A stretch of DNA of 17,006 bases from an uncultured Prevotella sp. (GCA_937901345.1 CALCHM010000029.1:1-17006); one strand, 5' to 3'. Positions 1 through 8,460 are shown, numbered from the stretch's first letter. Numbers and translations: made by a program. The notes: a model not told the origin generated them from the letters alone.

Positions 1-152
1 CCCCGTCCCACATCGGGAGCGGACCTTTTCAGTCTGCGAGGTCGTGTCCCGAGTCGGGAGACCACCTTTTTGACCGTTTTTGCCCCCGTCCCACATCGGG
101 AGCGGACTTTTTCAGTCTGCGAGGTCGCGTCCCGAGTCGGGAGGCCACCTTT
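1..152. repeat. 83-bp GC-rich tandem repeat, two copies, with palindromic cores
   Basis: Two copies of a GC-rich unit start at 1 and 84, a period of 83 bp, and are nearly identical over about 69 bp (I see three transitions). Each copy contains two short inverted repeats: a TCCC/GGGA pair around ACATC, and a TCCCGA/TCGGGA pair around one G (47-59 and 130-142). The second is flanked by GGTC on one side and GACC (copy 1) or GGCC (copy 2) on the other, so the outer pairing survives as a G-U wobble in copy 2. The array touches the window edge and may continue to the left. It lies downstream of the 324-944 gene. I recognise no gene or insertion sequence; it resembles a dispersed intergenic structured repeat. 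Confidence 0.8.
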
Positions 153-323
153 CTCTTTATAGGAAGGAACATCGCAAAACCTTACGTTTGTTCTTTTTTA
201 TTGCTGTCCGGCAAAATATTTACTTTTGCTCATGTTTCAAAAATGTTTTGTGGTAAAAACAAGGAAACAAAAAATTACCGTATGGCAGTTGTACTCTGTT
301 AGTTGTACTCTATAAAATATACT
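153..323. other. Intergenic stretch with no gene
   Basis: AT-rich DNA between the GC-rich repeats and the stop codon of the 324-944 gene. It contains a small inverted repeat (GCAAAA at 211-216, TTTTGC at 224-229) and a 14-nt imperfect direct repeat (287-300 and 301-314, sharing AGTTGTACTCT). No T-tract follows the inverted repeat on the minus strand, so I do not call it a terminator. No credible ORF is present on either strand. Confidence 0.6.
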
Positions 324-944
324 CTATCCTTCCTCTTCTTCCACATCCAACACCCACTTGAACTTCGGTTTATACAACCAACCGTTGTCTTGCAAATAGC
401 GAATCAGACTTTCGTGAAACTTAAACGGTCCGATTATTGTAGGCTCGGGAAGTTTAGGGAAGGCAAATTCCTGGATATAAGAAATCACCCACTTACCGTC
501 TTCTTTATACAAATACATGCCGTTGCAAGCCAAACCAATGCGAGCATTATTAAATGTGTAAGCCGACCACAAGCCGAATTCATTAAAATCAGGAGACCAA
601 GTAACCTTTGCTGGTCGATGTACCGTAGCATTGGGATATGTCTTAATCAATCCCCTGATTTTCTCGTGGTTAGAAAAGTGGTCACTGTGCAAAATAATAG
701 TATCCTCCGTAGGAACAGTGCACAAGATCTGCTGAATGGTAGCCTCGGGAGATAAAGGCCAACCGAAGGCACAGATGCACAAGTTCAAAGAATAGATACT
801 TGCCTTCTCATAGAAGTTCAGTTCCTTATTCTTTTTGATTTTCAAGTAACACTCCTGCTGCACATCACTCAATGTCCAGTACAACACGTTGGTTGCAAAC
901 AAACCGGTAATGACAAGCAATGTGATTAAGATTTTCTTCTTCAT
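324..944 (-). CDS. Hypothetical exported or membrane-anchored protein
   Basis: A 206-residue protein that I do not recognise. The N-terminus (MKKKILITLLVITGLFATNV) is a lysine-rich start followed by one hydrophobic segment at about residues 5-25, which is either an uncleaved anchor or a signal peptide. There is no lipobox. The rest is a mixed soluble domain with scattered aromatic residues, ending in an acidic tail (DVEEEEG). The gene lies 72 bp downstream of the M23 peptidase-like gene on the same strand with no obvious promoter between, so the two are probably co-transcribed. That suggests an envelope role, but nothing in the sequence shows a specific function. The antisense ORF over the same stretch has no recognisable features and is taken as a shadow. 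Confidence 0.75.
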   Translation of the reverse strand: MKKKILITLLVITGLFATNVLYWTLSDVQQECYLKIKKNKELNFYEKASIYSLNLCICAFGWPLSPEATIQQILCTVPTEDTIILHSDHFSNHEKIRGLIKTYPNATVHRPAKVTWSPDFNEFGLWSAYTFNNARIGLACNGMYLYKEDGKWVISYIQEFAFPKLPEPTIIGPFKFHESLIRYLQDNGWLYKPKFKWVLDVEEEEG

Positions 945-1016
945 GAGGTTATAACCCTTTTGGGATCTTTAGTGTATTCCATATTTTTTGTTTTATAAAG
1001 TGGAGTGAATTTTAAC

Positions 1017-1532
1017 TTACTCCTCCAAATAATCAATAGGATTCAGGTAAAACATCTTTTGCCAGCCTAACGTAGCGTCATTAATGCGCCAGGGGTAGGG
1101 CACCATTGTTGCGATGGCGTAATGCAAGTGTGCGGGAGTGGATTTTGCATTTCCCGAATTGCCCACCGTTCCGATTTGTGTGTTTTGAGTGACAAGAGAA
1201 AGGGGGGATGTGGTAATCTCATTTAGGTGCGCATAATAATGCAAACGCCATTTAGGACCAAGAATAAGTACGAACTTACCGCCCTTTCCAAGTTCTCCCG
1301 TGGCAAGCACAATGCCCATAGTCGCAGAGTTCATGCGTGTGCCCTTTCGTGCAAAAATGTCAACGCCCTTATGGACAATAGAACTTCCCCACCCTTCATA
1401 CCAGAAAGTCTCGTGGTTATAACTATGAGAGCCCGCACCAACAACAGGCATCTTCAAGTTTTGAGGAATAAGAAAACCGACGCCAAGGATAATGAGTGCG
1501 GTAAGCGTGAGTCTTTTCAAAAATCTTTTCAT
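1017..1532 (-). CDS. M23 family metallopeptidase-like protein (LytM/lysostaphin fold)
   Basis: The motifs fit a zinc peptidase of the M23 family, which cuts peptide cross-bridges in peptidoglycan. With the start at MKRFLKR, residues 54-58 are H-K-G-V-D (HxxxD zinc ligands), the YYAH histidine is near residue 102, and H-L-H at 135-137 is the HxH motif. A hydrophobic segment at about residues 8-22 (LTLTALIILGVGFLI) is a signal peptide or anchor, placing the domain outside the cytoplasmic membrane. The frame stays open to an ATG at 1619, but the extra 29 residues would bury the signal segment and come from a repeat-like tract, so I chose 1532. At 171 residues it is a compact, single-domain member. 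It sits between the YiiX-like lipoprotein gene and the 206-residue exported protein. Whether it is an active endopeptidase or a degenerate LytM regulator cannot be settled here, although the key ligands are present. Confidence 0.88.
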   Translation of the reverse strand: MKRFLKRLTLTALIILGVGFLIPQNLKMPVVGAGSHSYNHETFWYEGWGSSIVHKGVDIFARKGTRMNSATMGIVLATGELGKGGKFVLILGPKWRLHYYAHLNEITTSPLSLVTQNTQIGTVGNSGNAKSTPAHLHYAIATMVPYPWRINDATLGWQKMFYLNPIDYLEE

Positions 1533-1781
1533 AATGAATAAAGTTATGAGGTAATGAGGTTTTGAAGTTTTGAGGGTATGAAAAGTGAGGAGAGAGGAGT
1601 ATGCCATGCGGAACGACACTCCGGATGGTGCTACTAACTACTCTCTACTAACTACTCTCTAATTTTAGGTTATGAGGAGATTATGCCCGCATGGCATTCG
1701 TGTAAATTCGTATGAGATTAGCAAGAAATACTGAAGGACAGAGATTTCGTGAAATTCGTGAGATTCGTGTTCTCCTTAATC
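1533..1781. repeat. Intergenic tract of short degenerate repeats
   Basis: The gap between the YiiX-like and M23-like genes is built of several simple repeats. A perfect 14-bp tandem duplication (CTACTAACTACTCT) lies at 1631-1644 and 1645-1658. Variants of GTTATGAG / TTTTGAG recur at about 1543-1585 and again near 1669. Variants of ATTCGTG recur at about 1695-1711 and 1744-1770. No ORF, promoter or terminator is evident. This kind of degenerate micro-repeat is familiar from Bacteroidales intergenic DNA, but its function is unknown to me. Confidence 0.55.
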
Positions 1782-2405
1782 TTAATCAACAAACTCAAGT
1801 TCATCCGAATAGAAAATATCCTTTGGCGCAACGACTTCTTGGTTCATTGTGATGCCACGACGTTTCATAGCCTTCTTAATCTTGGGAATGTTATTCGAAC
1901 CCAAAATCAAATAATCACTCACTTGCTTCATCTCGCAGAGTTCAATGCCGAGTTGCTTCTTGTAAATGTCGTACACTAGTTCCGAGCAATAGTAAATCCC
2001 GTTATCCTTCTTAAACCCTAAATCATAGGGTTTACCCAAATACTGGCGATACTTAATCTTTATATTCTCCGCATGCTTCGGGCGCTTCAACCAATACCCA
2101 TCCGCACGATTGATAAACTGGCGGAGCGGAGTCAATTTCAACGTCTTCAGTGTCTCCAGCACATAAGGTTTGCCGCCCTTCATCACGATTATGCCGCAGT
2201 GCGTAATATGCGAGCAAGTCCCCCATTTAATAAGCGGCGACTGCTGAGATTTCGACTCCTGAAATATCACATCCCCCTCACGCACATCCGTCGGCATCTC
2301 AGTCCGTTTCGTCATCTCCTCTGTAACCATACAACCAAACAAACTCGTAACCGATACCGCCAAAAGTGCCACCACGCACAACGTAACTTTCAAACTTTTC
2401 TTCAT
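1782..2405 (-). CDS. YiiX/YebB-like permuted papain-fold lipoprotein (NlpC/P60 superfamily, C92 type)
   Basis: Probable surface or periplasmic lipoprotein with a permuted NlpC/P60 (papain-like amidase) domain. Counting from the upstream in-frame Met at 2417, there is a signal peptide with lipobox L-F-G-C (lipidated Cys29), a GDVIFQ block at about 48-53, the histidine block S-H-I-T-H-C-G (His73 is the likely catalytic one), and the cysteine block Y-Y-C-S-E-L-V with Cys144. The His-before-Cys order marks the circularly permuted subgroup, whose members are hydrolases of amide or ester bonds. The substrate here cannot be told. The start could be the Met at 2417 (MHRIMKKS) or at 2405 (MKKSLK); I prefer 2405 because the positively charged residues then begin the signal peptide. 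A Bacteroidota-type promoter lies upstream. The M23-like gene follows on the same strand after 249 bp. Confidence 0.82.
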   Translation of the reverse strand: MKKSLKVTLCVVALLAVSVTSLFGCMVTEEMTKRTEMPTDVREGDVIFQESKSQQSPLIKWGTCSHITHCGIIVMKGGKPYVLETLKTLKLTPLRQFINRADGYWLKRPKHAENIKIKYRQYLGKPYDLGFKKDNGIYYCSELVYDIYKKQLGIELCEMKQVSDYLILGSNNIPKIKKAMKRRGITMNQEVVAPKDIFYSDELEFVD

Positions 2406-2458
2406 AATTCTATGCATTAAATAACTATTAAATTAACAATCATTTCCTTTTTCGTATT

Positions 2459-2491
2459 GCAAAATTACCCGCTCCCCCCCTTCAAGGCAAA
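2459..2491 (-). promoter_or_regulatory. Bacteroidota-type promoter for the YiiX-like gene
   Basis: On the minus strand the -7 element reads TAATTTTGC (2459-2467), matching TAnnTTTGC. A TTTG -33 box lies at 2488-2491 with a 20-nt spacer. The spacer contains a run of seven G. The -33 box is inside the T-tract of the preceding gene's terminator. The -7 box is about 42 to 54 nt upstream of the candidate start codons. Confidence 0.68.
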
Positions 2492-2536
2492 ATAAAAAGG
2501 AGTCCGTTGTACGAACTCCTTGGTTTGTTGTATGAA
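2487..2536 (-). repeat. 50-nt dispersed terminator/promoter module, copy A
   Basis: This 50-nt segment matches 9841-9890 in the same orientation at 47 of 50 positions by direct comparison. It covers the terminator hairpin, its T-tract with the downstream -33 box, and about 15 nt on the gene-proximal side of the hairpin. The flanks on both sides diverge at once, so the repeat has sharp ends. The adjoining genes are not homologous between the two copies. Confidence 0.85.
2488..2521 (-). terminator. Rho-independent terminator of the WG-repeat gene
   Basis: Inverted repeat AAGGAGT (2497-2503) / ACTCCTT (2515-2521) with an 11-nt loop. On the minus strand it is followed by a T-rich tract (TTTATTTTG). 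It begins 41 nt after the WG-repeat stop codon. The same hairpin with a nearly identical loop recurs at 9850-9876. Confidence 0.75.
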
Positions 2537-2562
2537 CTGAGAGTTTATATTCTTGTAGTATA

Positions 2563-5500
2563 TTACAAGCTGTTCCAGAAGTCTATAGATTGTTGATCCA
2601 TATCTAAATTATCATTATAATAGGGATTGTCATCAATATAAGATGTGTCATCATATCCATTTGAATTATAATCATCATATTCTTGGGATTTCTTGTGAGA
2701 TGAATTTATCTTACCCGTTACATCAAATATATAGACTACGTCATCTTTAACTAAACGTCCTTGACCATCATAAAAATTTGATTCTAGTTTATCATATTCG
2801 CATGGTACAATATGACTTCCATCTGTTCTTATGAACCCCCATTTGCCTTTGTATTTTACAGCAGCGATTCCTTCTGAAAATCCACAAACTTTTTCATAAA
2901 TAGGAGATATTACAACTTGACCTTCTGAAGAAATATATCCCCATAAACCTCCTGTTGTTTTTAATGTTGATTTATTAAAAATTCCACCTATATTAAATCG
3001 GCATAAATTTTCTTTGCAGATTCCCAAATAGTTTACATTTAAGCATGTTTGTATTTGCTGGGTTTTAGTATCAAACAGTTTCCATATATTATTTTTCATG
3101 ACCACGACTTTATCTTCACAACTTTTTCCTAAATATTCATATTCTGCAGGAAGGACTTCCTTTCCAAGGGAATCTATAAGACCATATAAATATTCATTAT
3201 TTCCATTTCTTTCTGTTTTTACTTTTATGTAAGTTACAGCTAAATCATTTTTAAATTTTCCAATATAATGATATCTATTGGGCATAATAACGTTTCCTAT
3301 TGAATCAATAAAACCATACTTGTCATTAATTTTAAATTTATAAAAACCATTGTCACATAATTTCAACCTTTGAAATATTGGAGGAAGAACATCTTCTGAT
3401 TTTGCATTAATTAAGCCGTAACGTAGTTTTTCATTTTTTATTTGTACAACTACAGCATAACCGTCTTGGAAAGTTTCGCAATGTTTGTATTTTTTGTCTA
3501 CAAAAATCCTTTTTCCATTTACTTCTGTAATAAATCTTCCATCTGGAGTTTTGTAACCTTTGTCAGTTTTAAACAAACCTACCTCAGCTTCATATTCAAT
3601 ACTGTCAAAAACACACGGAATAATTTCTTTAAAAGAATTATCCATTACTCCATAACCGTCTTTTTCTATATATCTTCCATCATAGTCAATATAAGATATG
3701 GGCTTAGCTACAATAGCATATCCATCTATATAATCTCTGATTTTAGTATAAGTTGGTTTTAAAACTTCGCGACCCGTAATATCAAAAAATCCAATACGAT
3801 CATGTACATAATATTTGATTAATCCATTTGAAATTTGTTCATCTATGTATTTTGCTTCATATTGTTCAATTGATAGTAATTCCTCTCCATCTATATTTAT
3901 TAATCCCCAATGTGTTTCATTTGTGTTACCCCACCCCTTTATTTCGTAAGAATTAATACCGACTTTTATAATATATTCTGTAAGAGGTTTAATGTGTGAA
4001 AATTTGGGGGCGCAGATCATTTTTCCATATATTGTAAATGCTCCCCAACTTTTGTCGACACGATATAAGATTAACCCATTTTCAATTTTTATATCTACAT
4101 ATGTTTCATTAAAAGGAATAATGTCTTTATTTAATAGATTTATAACCCCTATTTTACGTTTATTTGATTTTTGATCATAAATAGTTGCAATGAATAGACC
4201 ATTACAATAGGTTAATGAACTATATTGTATGGGAATAATAAGATCACTATTCTTATTAATGCATCCGTACATTCCATATTGTTTAACCAAAATTAATTCG
4301 TTATCTAATAGTTCTGCATTATCAAACGATTCTGAAATAGGAATAATGTTTTCACCTTTAATAATAACGTTTCTTCCAAAGGCGTCTATTTTTTGTTTAT
4401 CTCCACAAAAAACATTTCGATTAATGCAATATAATTCTTTATATCGTGTAGGTAAAACAAATTCGCCCATAGAATTGATTGCTCCATAGTAGCCATCTTT
4501 TTTAACTATTGCATATAGTGCATCTTTTATTTTTTCTGTTTTTTTAAAGTTGTAACCATATTCGTTATAACTATTATTCTCTTTGTTCTTATCTCCAAAT
4601 TTATATATTTTATCAAATTTTATATCATTAACGCAAATGCCATTCTTATTGAAAACAATAAATTTTTCATCTAACCCTTGTACAGCAAATAAGTCCCAAC
4701 CTATATATTGAATATATTTATACTTTATAGGTAATATTTCTTTGCCATGTGCATCATATAATCCATATTCAGATTGCTTTTCGCATAAATACATATTCTT
4801 AATCAATTCAGTAGAAAATACACCTTTAATTGAATCAAATTCTGCATTTAATATTACATTCCCAATATTGGATAAAATACCTTCTTTACCATTTATACAA
4901 ATGTGATATATATCGTTATTTTTATTTATATTATCATATTCAGCAGGGATGATGATAGAACCATCATAATGAAAAATTCCCTTTTTTTTATTTTTAACAC
5001 CTATAAATGTATCTTCAGAACAATAGAATCCCCATTCAAATTCATTAGGAATAAGTTTTTCTATCCCATTTTCAATTTTAGATGGAATAATTAATTGATA
5101 TTTGTTATTTACCAAACCTGTACATCCTTCATAATATACTTTTGAAACTCCTTTTGAATTAAAATCTTCTTGCCAATCATATTTCTTTGATGCTGGGATA
5201 TATACGTCTTCTTCATTTTTAATGATTAGTTCACCATTAGTATTTAGATATCCAGATACTTGAATATAGGTATCCCCCCAGAAACTAATATGATCTAGAA
5301 TGCTTTTGGTTACTTTAAAATATAACGTTTCAATAACTATTGAGTCATACTCTGTAGGAATAATTAAAACACCCATAGAGTTTATTATTCCCCATTTCCC
5401 TTCAGAAAAAATTCTTTTTTTACTACGAGTTCCATTTTGTAAGTAAACGTCCTCATTGGAATCGTACCAATACCCGTTATTAACTTTTGCATACCCATTT

Positions 5501-8211
5501 ACGAAAGCTTCAACTTTGCCATAATGTGGTTCTATTAATATTTCTCCTTCAATAGTTGCTAATCCTATTTTTTCGCAATTGTTTTCATATATCCAAATAA
5601 TTCCCTCAGACGCAGGTTCGCAAAGATATGTACGTTTGTTTGACTTTATTATTATAGCTTTTAATTTTTTAACTGGGGCATATTTTTTTAGTTGTGGTAC
5701 ATTTGAGGGTTGTATTGTATCGGAAAATGAATAAAAGTCATCTTCATATTCAGTAAAATTTGTTTGATTTATAAACTCCCCATTTGTATCTATCTTACAG
5801 CGTGCACAATTCTGCATAGTTCTTTGCATCTCAACTGTTGCTTCACCATTGTTAAATTCAGATATGGAGTTATAGTTCGTTTCTTTTTTAGTGAAAGACT
5901 TATTATCAATGATGTACCATTTATTATCTTCCAACACAAAAAAACCTTTCTTAAAACTTATAATTTTCTCAAAAATAGGTTCAAATATAATTTTTCCTCT
6001 ACTGTCAATTATACCATACTTATAAATATTTTCATATCTATCTATCAAAAGTCCCCAATCATCTTCTAGTTGATGAGTAAATGTTTTACAAGAAATTATA
6101 AAATTTGCTTCAAAACTCAAATGTGTATATTCAAAAGGCACTATTATATTTTCATATTTATCAATAATGCCATATTTCCCAAGGTCACAATATTCTTCTC
6201 TTATATCTGCGAGATACATATCATCTAATAAGTATTCAAGACAGAAATATTTAGGTTTAATAATAACTTTACCTTTTTTTGATAATAAACCATATTTATC
6301 TGTTAATTGAAAGATAAATGATTTACAACGTTCACTATTTTCATAAATAATTTTATCAATTTTGACTCTAAAATTTATTACCTTATTATCATTGATATCA
6401 AATAATATTTGATTAAAATTGTTGTCTACATAATAATAAGACTCTTCCCATTTTATTATGTCATTTCTCCAAACTTTAGTTACGTCTTCATTGATTTTTT
6501 GAGCCCATTTAAATTCATTTGGAATAGGAATAAATTTATTGTTTTTATCTGTTATAATAAATTGTCCTAATGAATTTATAAATCCAGACCGTCCTTTATA
6601 TGAAACTGGGTAATTTCCGTCACTATTTATAGTACCTAAGTTTTCGTATTTTCTATTAATAATACCCTCTTTATTACAAATAAAAAATGTATTACAATTT
6701 TGATCTGTAAATACTTGAAATAACTGAGGATTTATCACCTCAATTTTGTAATATTGAGGTGAGATAATTATTGTGCCATCAGATTTAATTAATCCCGTTT
6801 TTTCTTCATTAAAAATTTGAAAATAACCATTTAACCATTTAACTTTAGTATATTCGGGTTTAACCACTACATTCCCCTTAAAGTCAATTGCGCCATATTT
6901 ATTATAGTATTTCCTTATTAAATAAAAATTCTCTTTTTTAATGGGATATTCTGCATATTCTGCAGGAATAGCAACCTTAGTTTTTATATCGAACAAACCA
7001 TATTTTTCATTTTTCCAAGAATCGCTATTTACCGGTTGTTTTGCTTCAGTATATATAATTTCATTTTCACGATATACAATTTTGTCATAAATCGGGTTAC
7101 AAATGGTTTTTCCAGATTTGTCAATTATCCCCCATTTCCATTCTTTAGATATTGCATAACAGATCCCTTTTTCATAATCCAGACCTCCCAGACACCAATC
7201 TGGTAAATATACAGTTTGTGAATTGTGAAATACCAAAGGGTTACCATTAAAGTCTATTTTACCTGTACCTAATATTGGGATTTCTATAATAATATAGTCA
7301 TTGTGTATGTTAACAATCCGTCTGTATAAGGATTGTATTTCATCTTTAACAGAAGTGTTGAATAATGTGGGTAAATCTAATTCTTTTGTGATTGAACCTT
7401 CTTTTGTGAAAATATGAAGTTTTTTGTCCTTATGTAAACCAAAACTTTGACCTTTTTCAAATGGACGTAGCTCAAGATATTCTATAGGTATAATTAGTTC
7501 TCCGTTGATTTTCATAGCACCCCAATAACCTTCCTGATTTTGAATACAAATTATTCCTTCAGATATGTTTTGAGCAAAATATACATAAGACGGCAGACTA
7601 ATTAATTTTGATTTAGTTTGTACTAAAACGTGTCCTTTATGATTTAATTTAACTTTTTTATATTCAATATATTCTGGATTACTCATTCCTATTAAGGAAC
7701 GAATAGGACGAGTGGTTATCAAATTTCCGTCTACATCTATTTCTAAATCATTATACCAATCTTTGGAGACTTTCCCATCACATGTAATAAACCCCCATTT
7801 ATGATTAATCGATTGATACTTAGCAACTTTATAAACAAAGTCTGATATATAAGTAAATTGAGGAGTTACAAGTTCTTCTCCTAGTTCGTTAATAACCCCC
7901 CATTTTTCTTGCTTACGAACACAACTAACACCATTATAAAAAGTTCGAATTTCATCATAAAATTCAGGCATAGCAATTATTTTGTTTCCACAACAAATAC
8001 AAATTTTTCCAGAAAGATTGATATAAATGCATTCGCCTTTTGAAAAGGCTTGTGCATAACCATCCTTAAATGGTGAAATGTATTCATAAGTAGGAGTTAT
8101 AATTTCATGGCCTCCCATTAATATTGCGCCATATAAGTTATTCTTAATAACAATCGCTACTCCTTGATGAAATTCACCAACATAATCGTATTTATCACTT
8201 ATACTTTTCAT
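2563..8211 (-). CDS. Giant WG-repeat protein (1882 aa)
   Basis: The protein is built almost wholly of WG-type beta repeats: a W/Y-G-hydrophobic-I/N core, a Gly about six residues later, then a hydrophobic-Pro-x-x-Y/F-x-x-I segment. Clear examples are KWGVINELG near the N-terminus, WKWGIIDKSG, GKWGIINSMG, and KWGFIRTDG near the C-terminus. By eye there are roughly 40 units, many degenerate, where known WG proteins often have far fewer. I see no signal peptide, transmembrane segment or enzyme domain, so it is probably cytoplasmic or exported by an unrecognised route. An N-terminal unit carries a cysteine cluster (C-I-C-C) and the last 40 or so residues are rich in Asp, Asn, Tyr and Ser. WG repeats are thought to form beta-rich scaffolds, with no agreed function. 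The DNA is far more AT-rich than its neighbours (about 25-32% G+C in lines sampled by eye, versus over 40%), which suggests acquisition by transfer. It is a single-gene unit ending in a strong terminator. Confidence 0.92.
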   Translation of the reverse strand: MKSISDKYDYVGEFHQGVAIVIKNNLYGAILMGGHEIITPTYEYISPFKDGYAQAFSKGECIYINLSGKICICCGNKIIAMPEFYDEIRTFYNGVSCVRKQEKWGVINELGEELVTPQFTYISDFVYKVAKYQSINHKWGFITCDGKVSKDWYNDLEIDVDGNLITTRPIRSLIGMSNPEYIEYKKVKLNHKGHVLVQTKSKLISLPSYVYFAQNISEGIICIQNQEGYWGAMKINGELIIPIEYLELRPFEKGQSFGLHKDKKLHIFTKEGSITKELDLPTLFNTSVKDEIQSLYRRIVNIHNDYIIIEIPILGTGKIDFNGNPLVFHNSQTVYLPDWCLGGLDYEKGICYAISKEWKWGIIDKSGKTICNPIYDKIVYRENEIIYTEAKQPVNSDSWKNEKYGLFDIKTKVAIPAEYAEYPIKKENFYLIRKYYNKYGAIDFKGNVVVKPEYTKVKWLNGYFQIFNEEKTGLIKSDGTIIISPQYYKIEVINPQLFQVFTDQNCNTFFICNKEGIINRKYENLGTINSDGNYPVSYKGRSGFINSLGQFIITDKNNKFIPIPNEFKWAQKINEDVTKVWRNDIIKWEESYYYVDNNFNQILFDINDNKVINFRVKIDKIIYENSERCKSFIFQLTDKYGLLSKKGKVIIKPKYFCLEYLLDDMYLADIREEYCDLGKYGIIDKYENIIVPFEYTHLSFEANFIISCKTFTHQLEDDWGLLIDRYENIYKYGIIDSRGKIIFEPIFEKIISFKKGFFVLEDNKWYIIDNKSFTKKETNYNSISEFNNGEATVEMQRTMQNCARCKIDTNGEFINQTNFTEYEDDFYSFSDTIQPSNVPQLKKYAPVKKLKAIIIKSNKRTYLCEPASEGIIWIYENNCEKIGLATIEGEILIEPHYGKVEAFVNGYAKVNNGYWYDSNEDVYLQNGTRSKKRIFSEGKWGIINSMGVLIIPTEYDSIVIETLYFKVTKSILDHISFWGDTYIQVSGYLNTNGELIIKNEEDVYIPASKKYDWQEDFNSKGVSKVYYEGCTGLVNNKYQLIIPSKIENGIEKLIPNEFEWGFYCSEDTFIGVKNKKKGIFHYDGSIIIPAEYDNINKNNDIYHICINGKEGILSNIGNVILNAEFDSIKGVFSTELIKNMYLCEKQSEYGLYDAHGKEILPIKYKYIQYIGWDLFAVQGLDEKFIVFNKNGICVNDIKFDKIYKFGDKNKENNSYNEYGYNFKKTEKIKDALYAIVKKDGYYGAINSMGEFVLPTRYKELYCINRNVFCGDKQKIDAFGRNVIIKGENIIPISESFDNAELLDNELILVKQYGMYGCINKNSDLIIPIQYSSLTYCNGLFIATIYDQKSNKRKIGVINLLNKDIIPFNETYVDIKIENGLILYRVDKSWGAFTIYGKMICAPKFSHIKPLTEYIIKVGINSYEIKGWGNTNETHWGLINIDGEELLSIEQYEAKYIDEQISNGLIKYYVHDRIGFFDITGREVLKPTYTKIRDYIDGYAIVAKPISYIDYDGRYIEKDGYGVMDNSFKEIIPCVFDSIEYEAEVGLFKTDKGYKTPDGRFITEVNGKRIFVDKKYKHCETFQDGYAVVVQIKNEKLRYGLINAKSEDVLPPIFQRLKLCDNGFYKFKINDKYGFIDSIGNVIMPNRYHYIGKFKNDLAVTYIKVKTERNGNNEYLYGLIDSLGKEVLPAEYEYLGKSCEDKVVVMKNNIWKLFDTKTQQIQTCLNVNYLGICKENLCRFNIGGIFNKSTLKTTGGLWGYISSEGQVVISPIYEKVCGFSEGIAAVKYKGKWGFIRTDGSHIVPCEYDKLESNFYDGQGRLVKDDVVYIFDVTGKINSSHKKSQEYDDYNSNGYDDTSYIDDNPYYNDNLDMDQQSIDFWNSL

Positions 8212-8245
8212 ATTATTTTGATTAAGATAATACTTATATATCTTT

Positions 8246-8279
8246 GCAAATTTAGCAAATATTAGTTTTGATTGATAAA
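8246..8279 (-). promoter_or_regulatory. Probable promoter of the WG-repeat gene
   Basis: On the minus strand TAAATTTGC (8246-8254) matches the TAnnTTTGC -7 element and lies 34 nt before the ATG at 8211. The -33 region 21 nt further upstream reads TTTA, a 3 of 4 match to TTTG. The surrounding DNA is so AT-rich that chance matches are likely. Confidence 0.4.
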
Positions 8280-8444
8280 TTGATCTCCTAAAATTTAACT
8301 ATTTGATATTTAAGATACAATCTTAAGATAGGATATTACAGAGTATTAATTGGAGATATATACTTATTACGTAATTCCCAGCTGACTCAGTTAATAGGAA
8401 ACTACTGACGTTATTTAAAGATTCCTAAATTTCTTATTTTTTTG

Positions 8445-8460
8445 AATATTATATAATATT
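8445..8460. repeat. Perfect 16-bp AT palindrome
   Basis: AATATTATATAATATT is a perfect palindrome in the 267-bp gap between the 3' end of the membrane protein gene and the WG gene. On the plus strand a T-rich run precedes it, and on the minus strand an A-rich run follows it, so it is not a canonical terminator for the minus-strand gene upstream. It lies close to where the composition switches from moderate G+C to very AT-rich. Confidence 0.5.

Noticed and set aside
1..152. CRISPR array
   Set aside because: The repeated unit is long and nearly identical throughout, with no unique spacers of constant size between short repeats.
221..229. A plus-strand TACTTTTGC resembling a -7 box
   Set aside because: No TTTG lies at the proper distance upstream, and no plus-strand gene follows.
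211..229. GCAAAA/TTTTGC hairpin as terminator of the 324-944 gene
   Set aside because: The stem is only 6 bp and no T-tract follows on the minus strand.
303..755. A 150-residue plus-strand ORF
   Set aside because: It lies antisense to the exported protein gene at 324-944, has no signal or domain, and no promoter is convincing. The minus-strand frame has a clear hydrophobic N-terminus.
8445..8460. Terminator of the membrane protein gene
   Set aside because: The palindrome is all A and T, and the T-run lies on the wrong side for minus-strand transcription.
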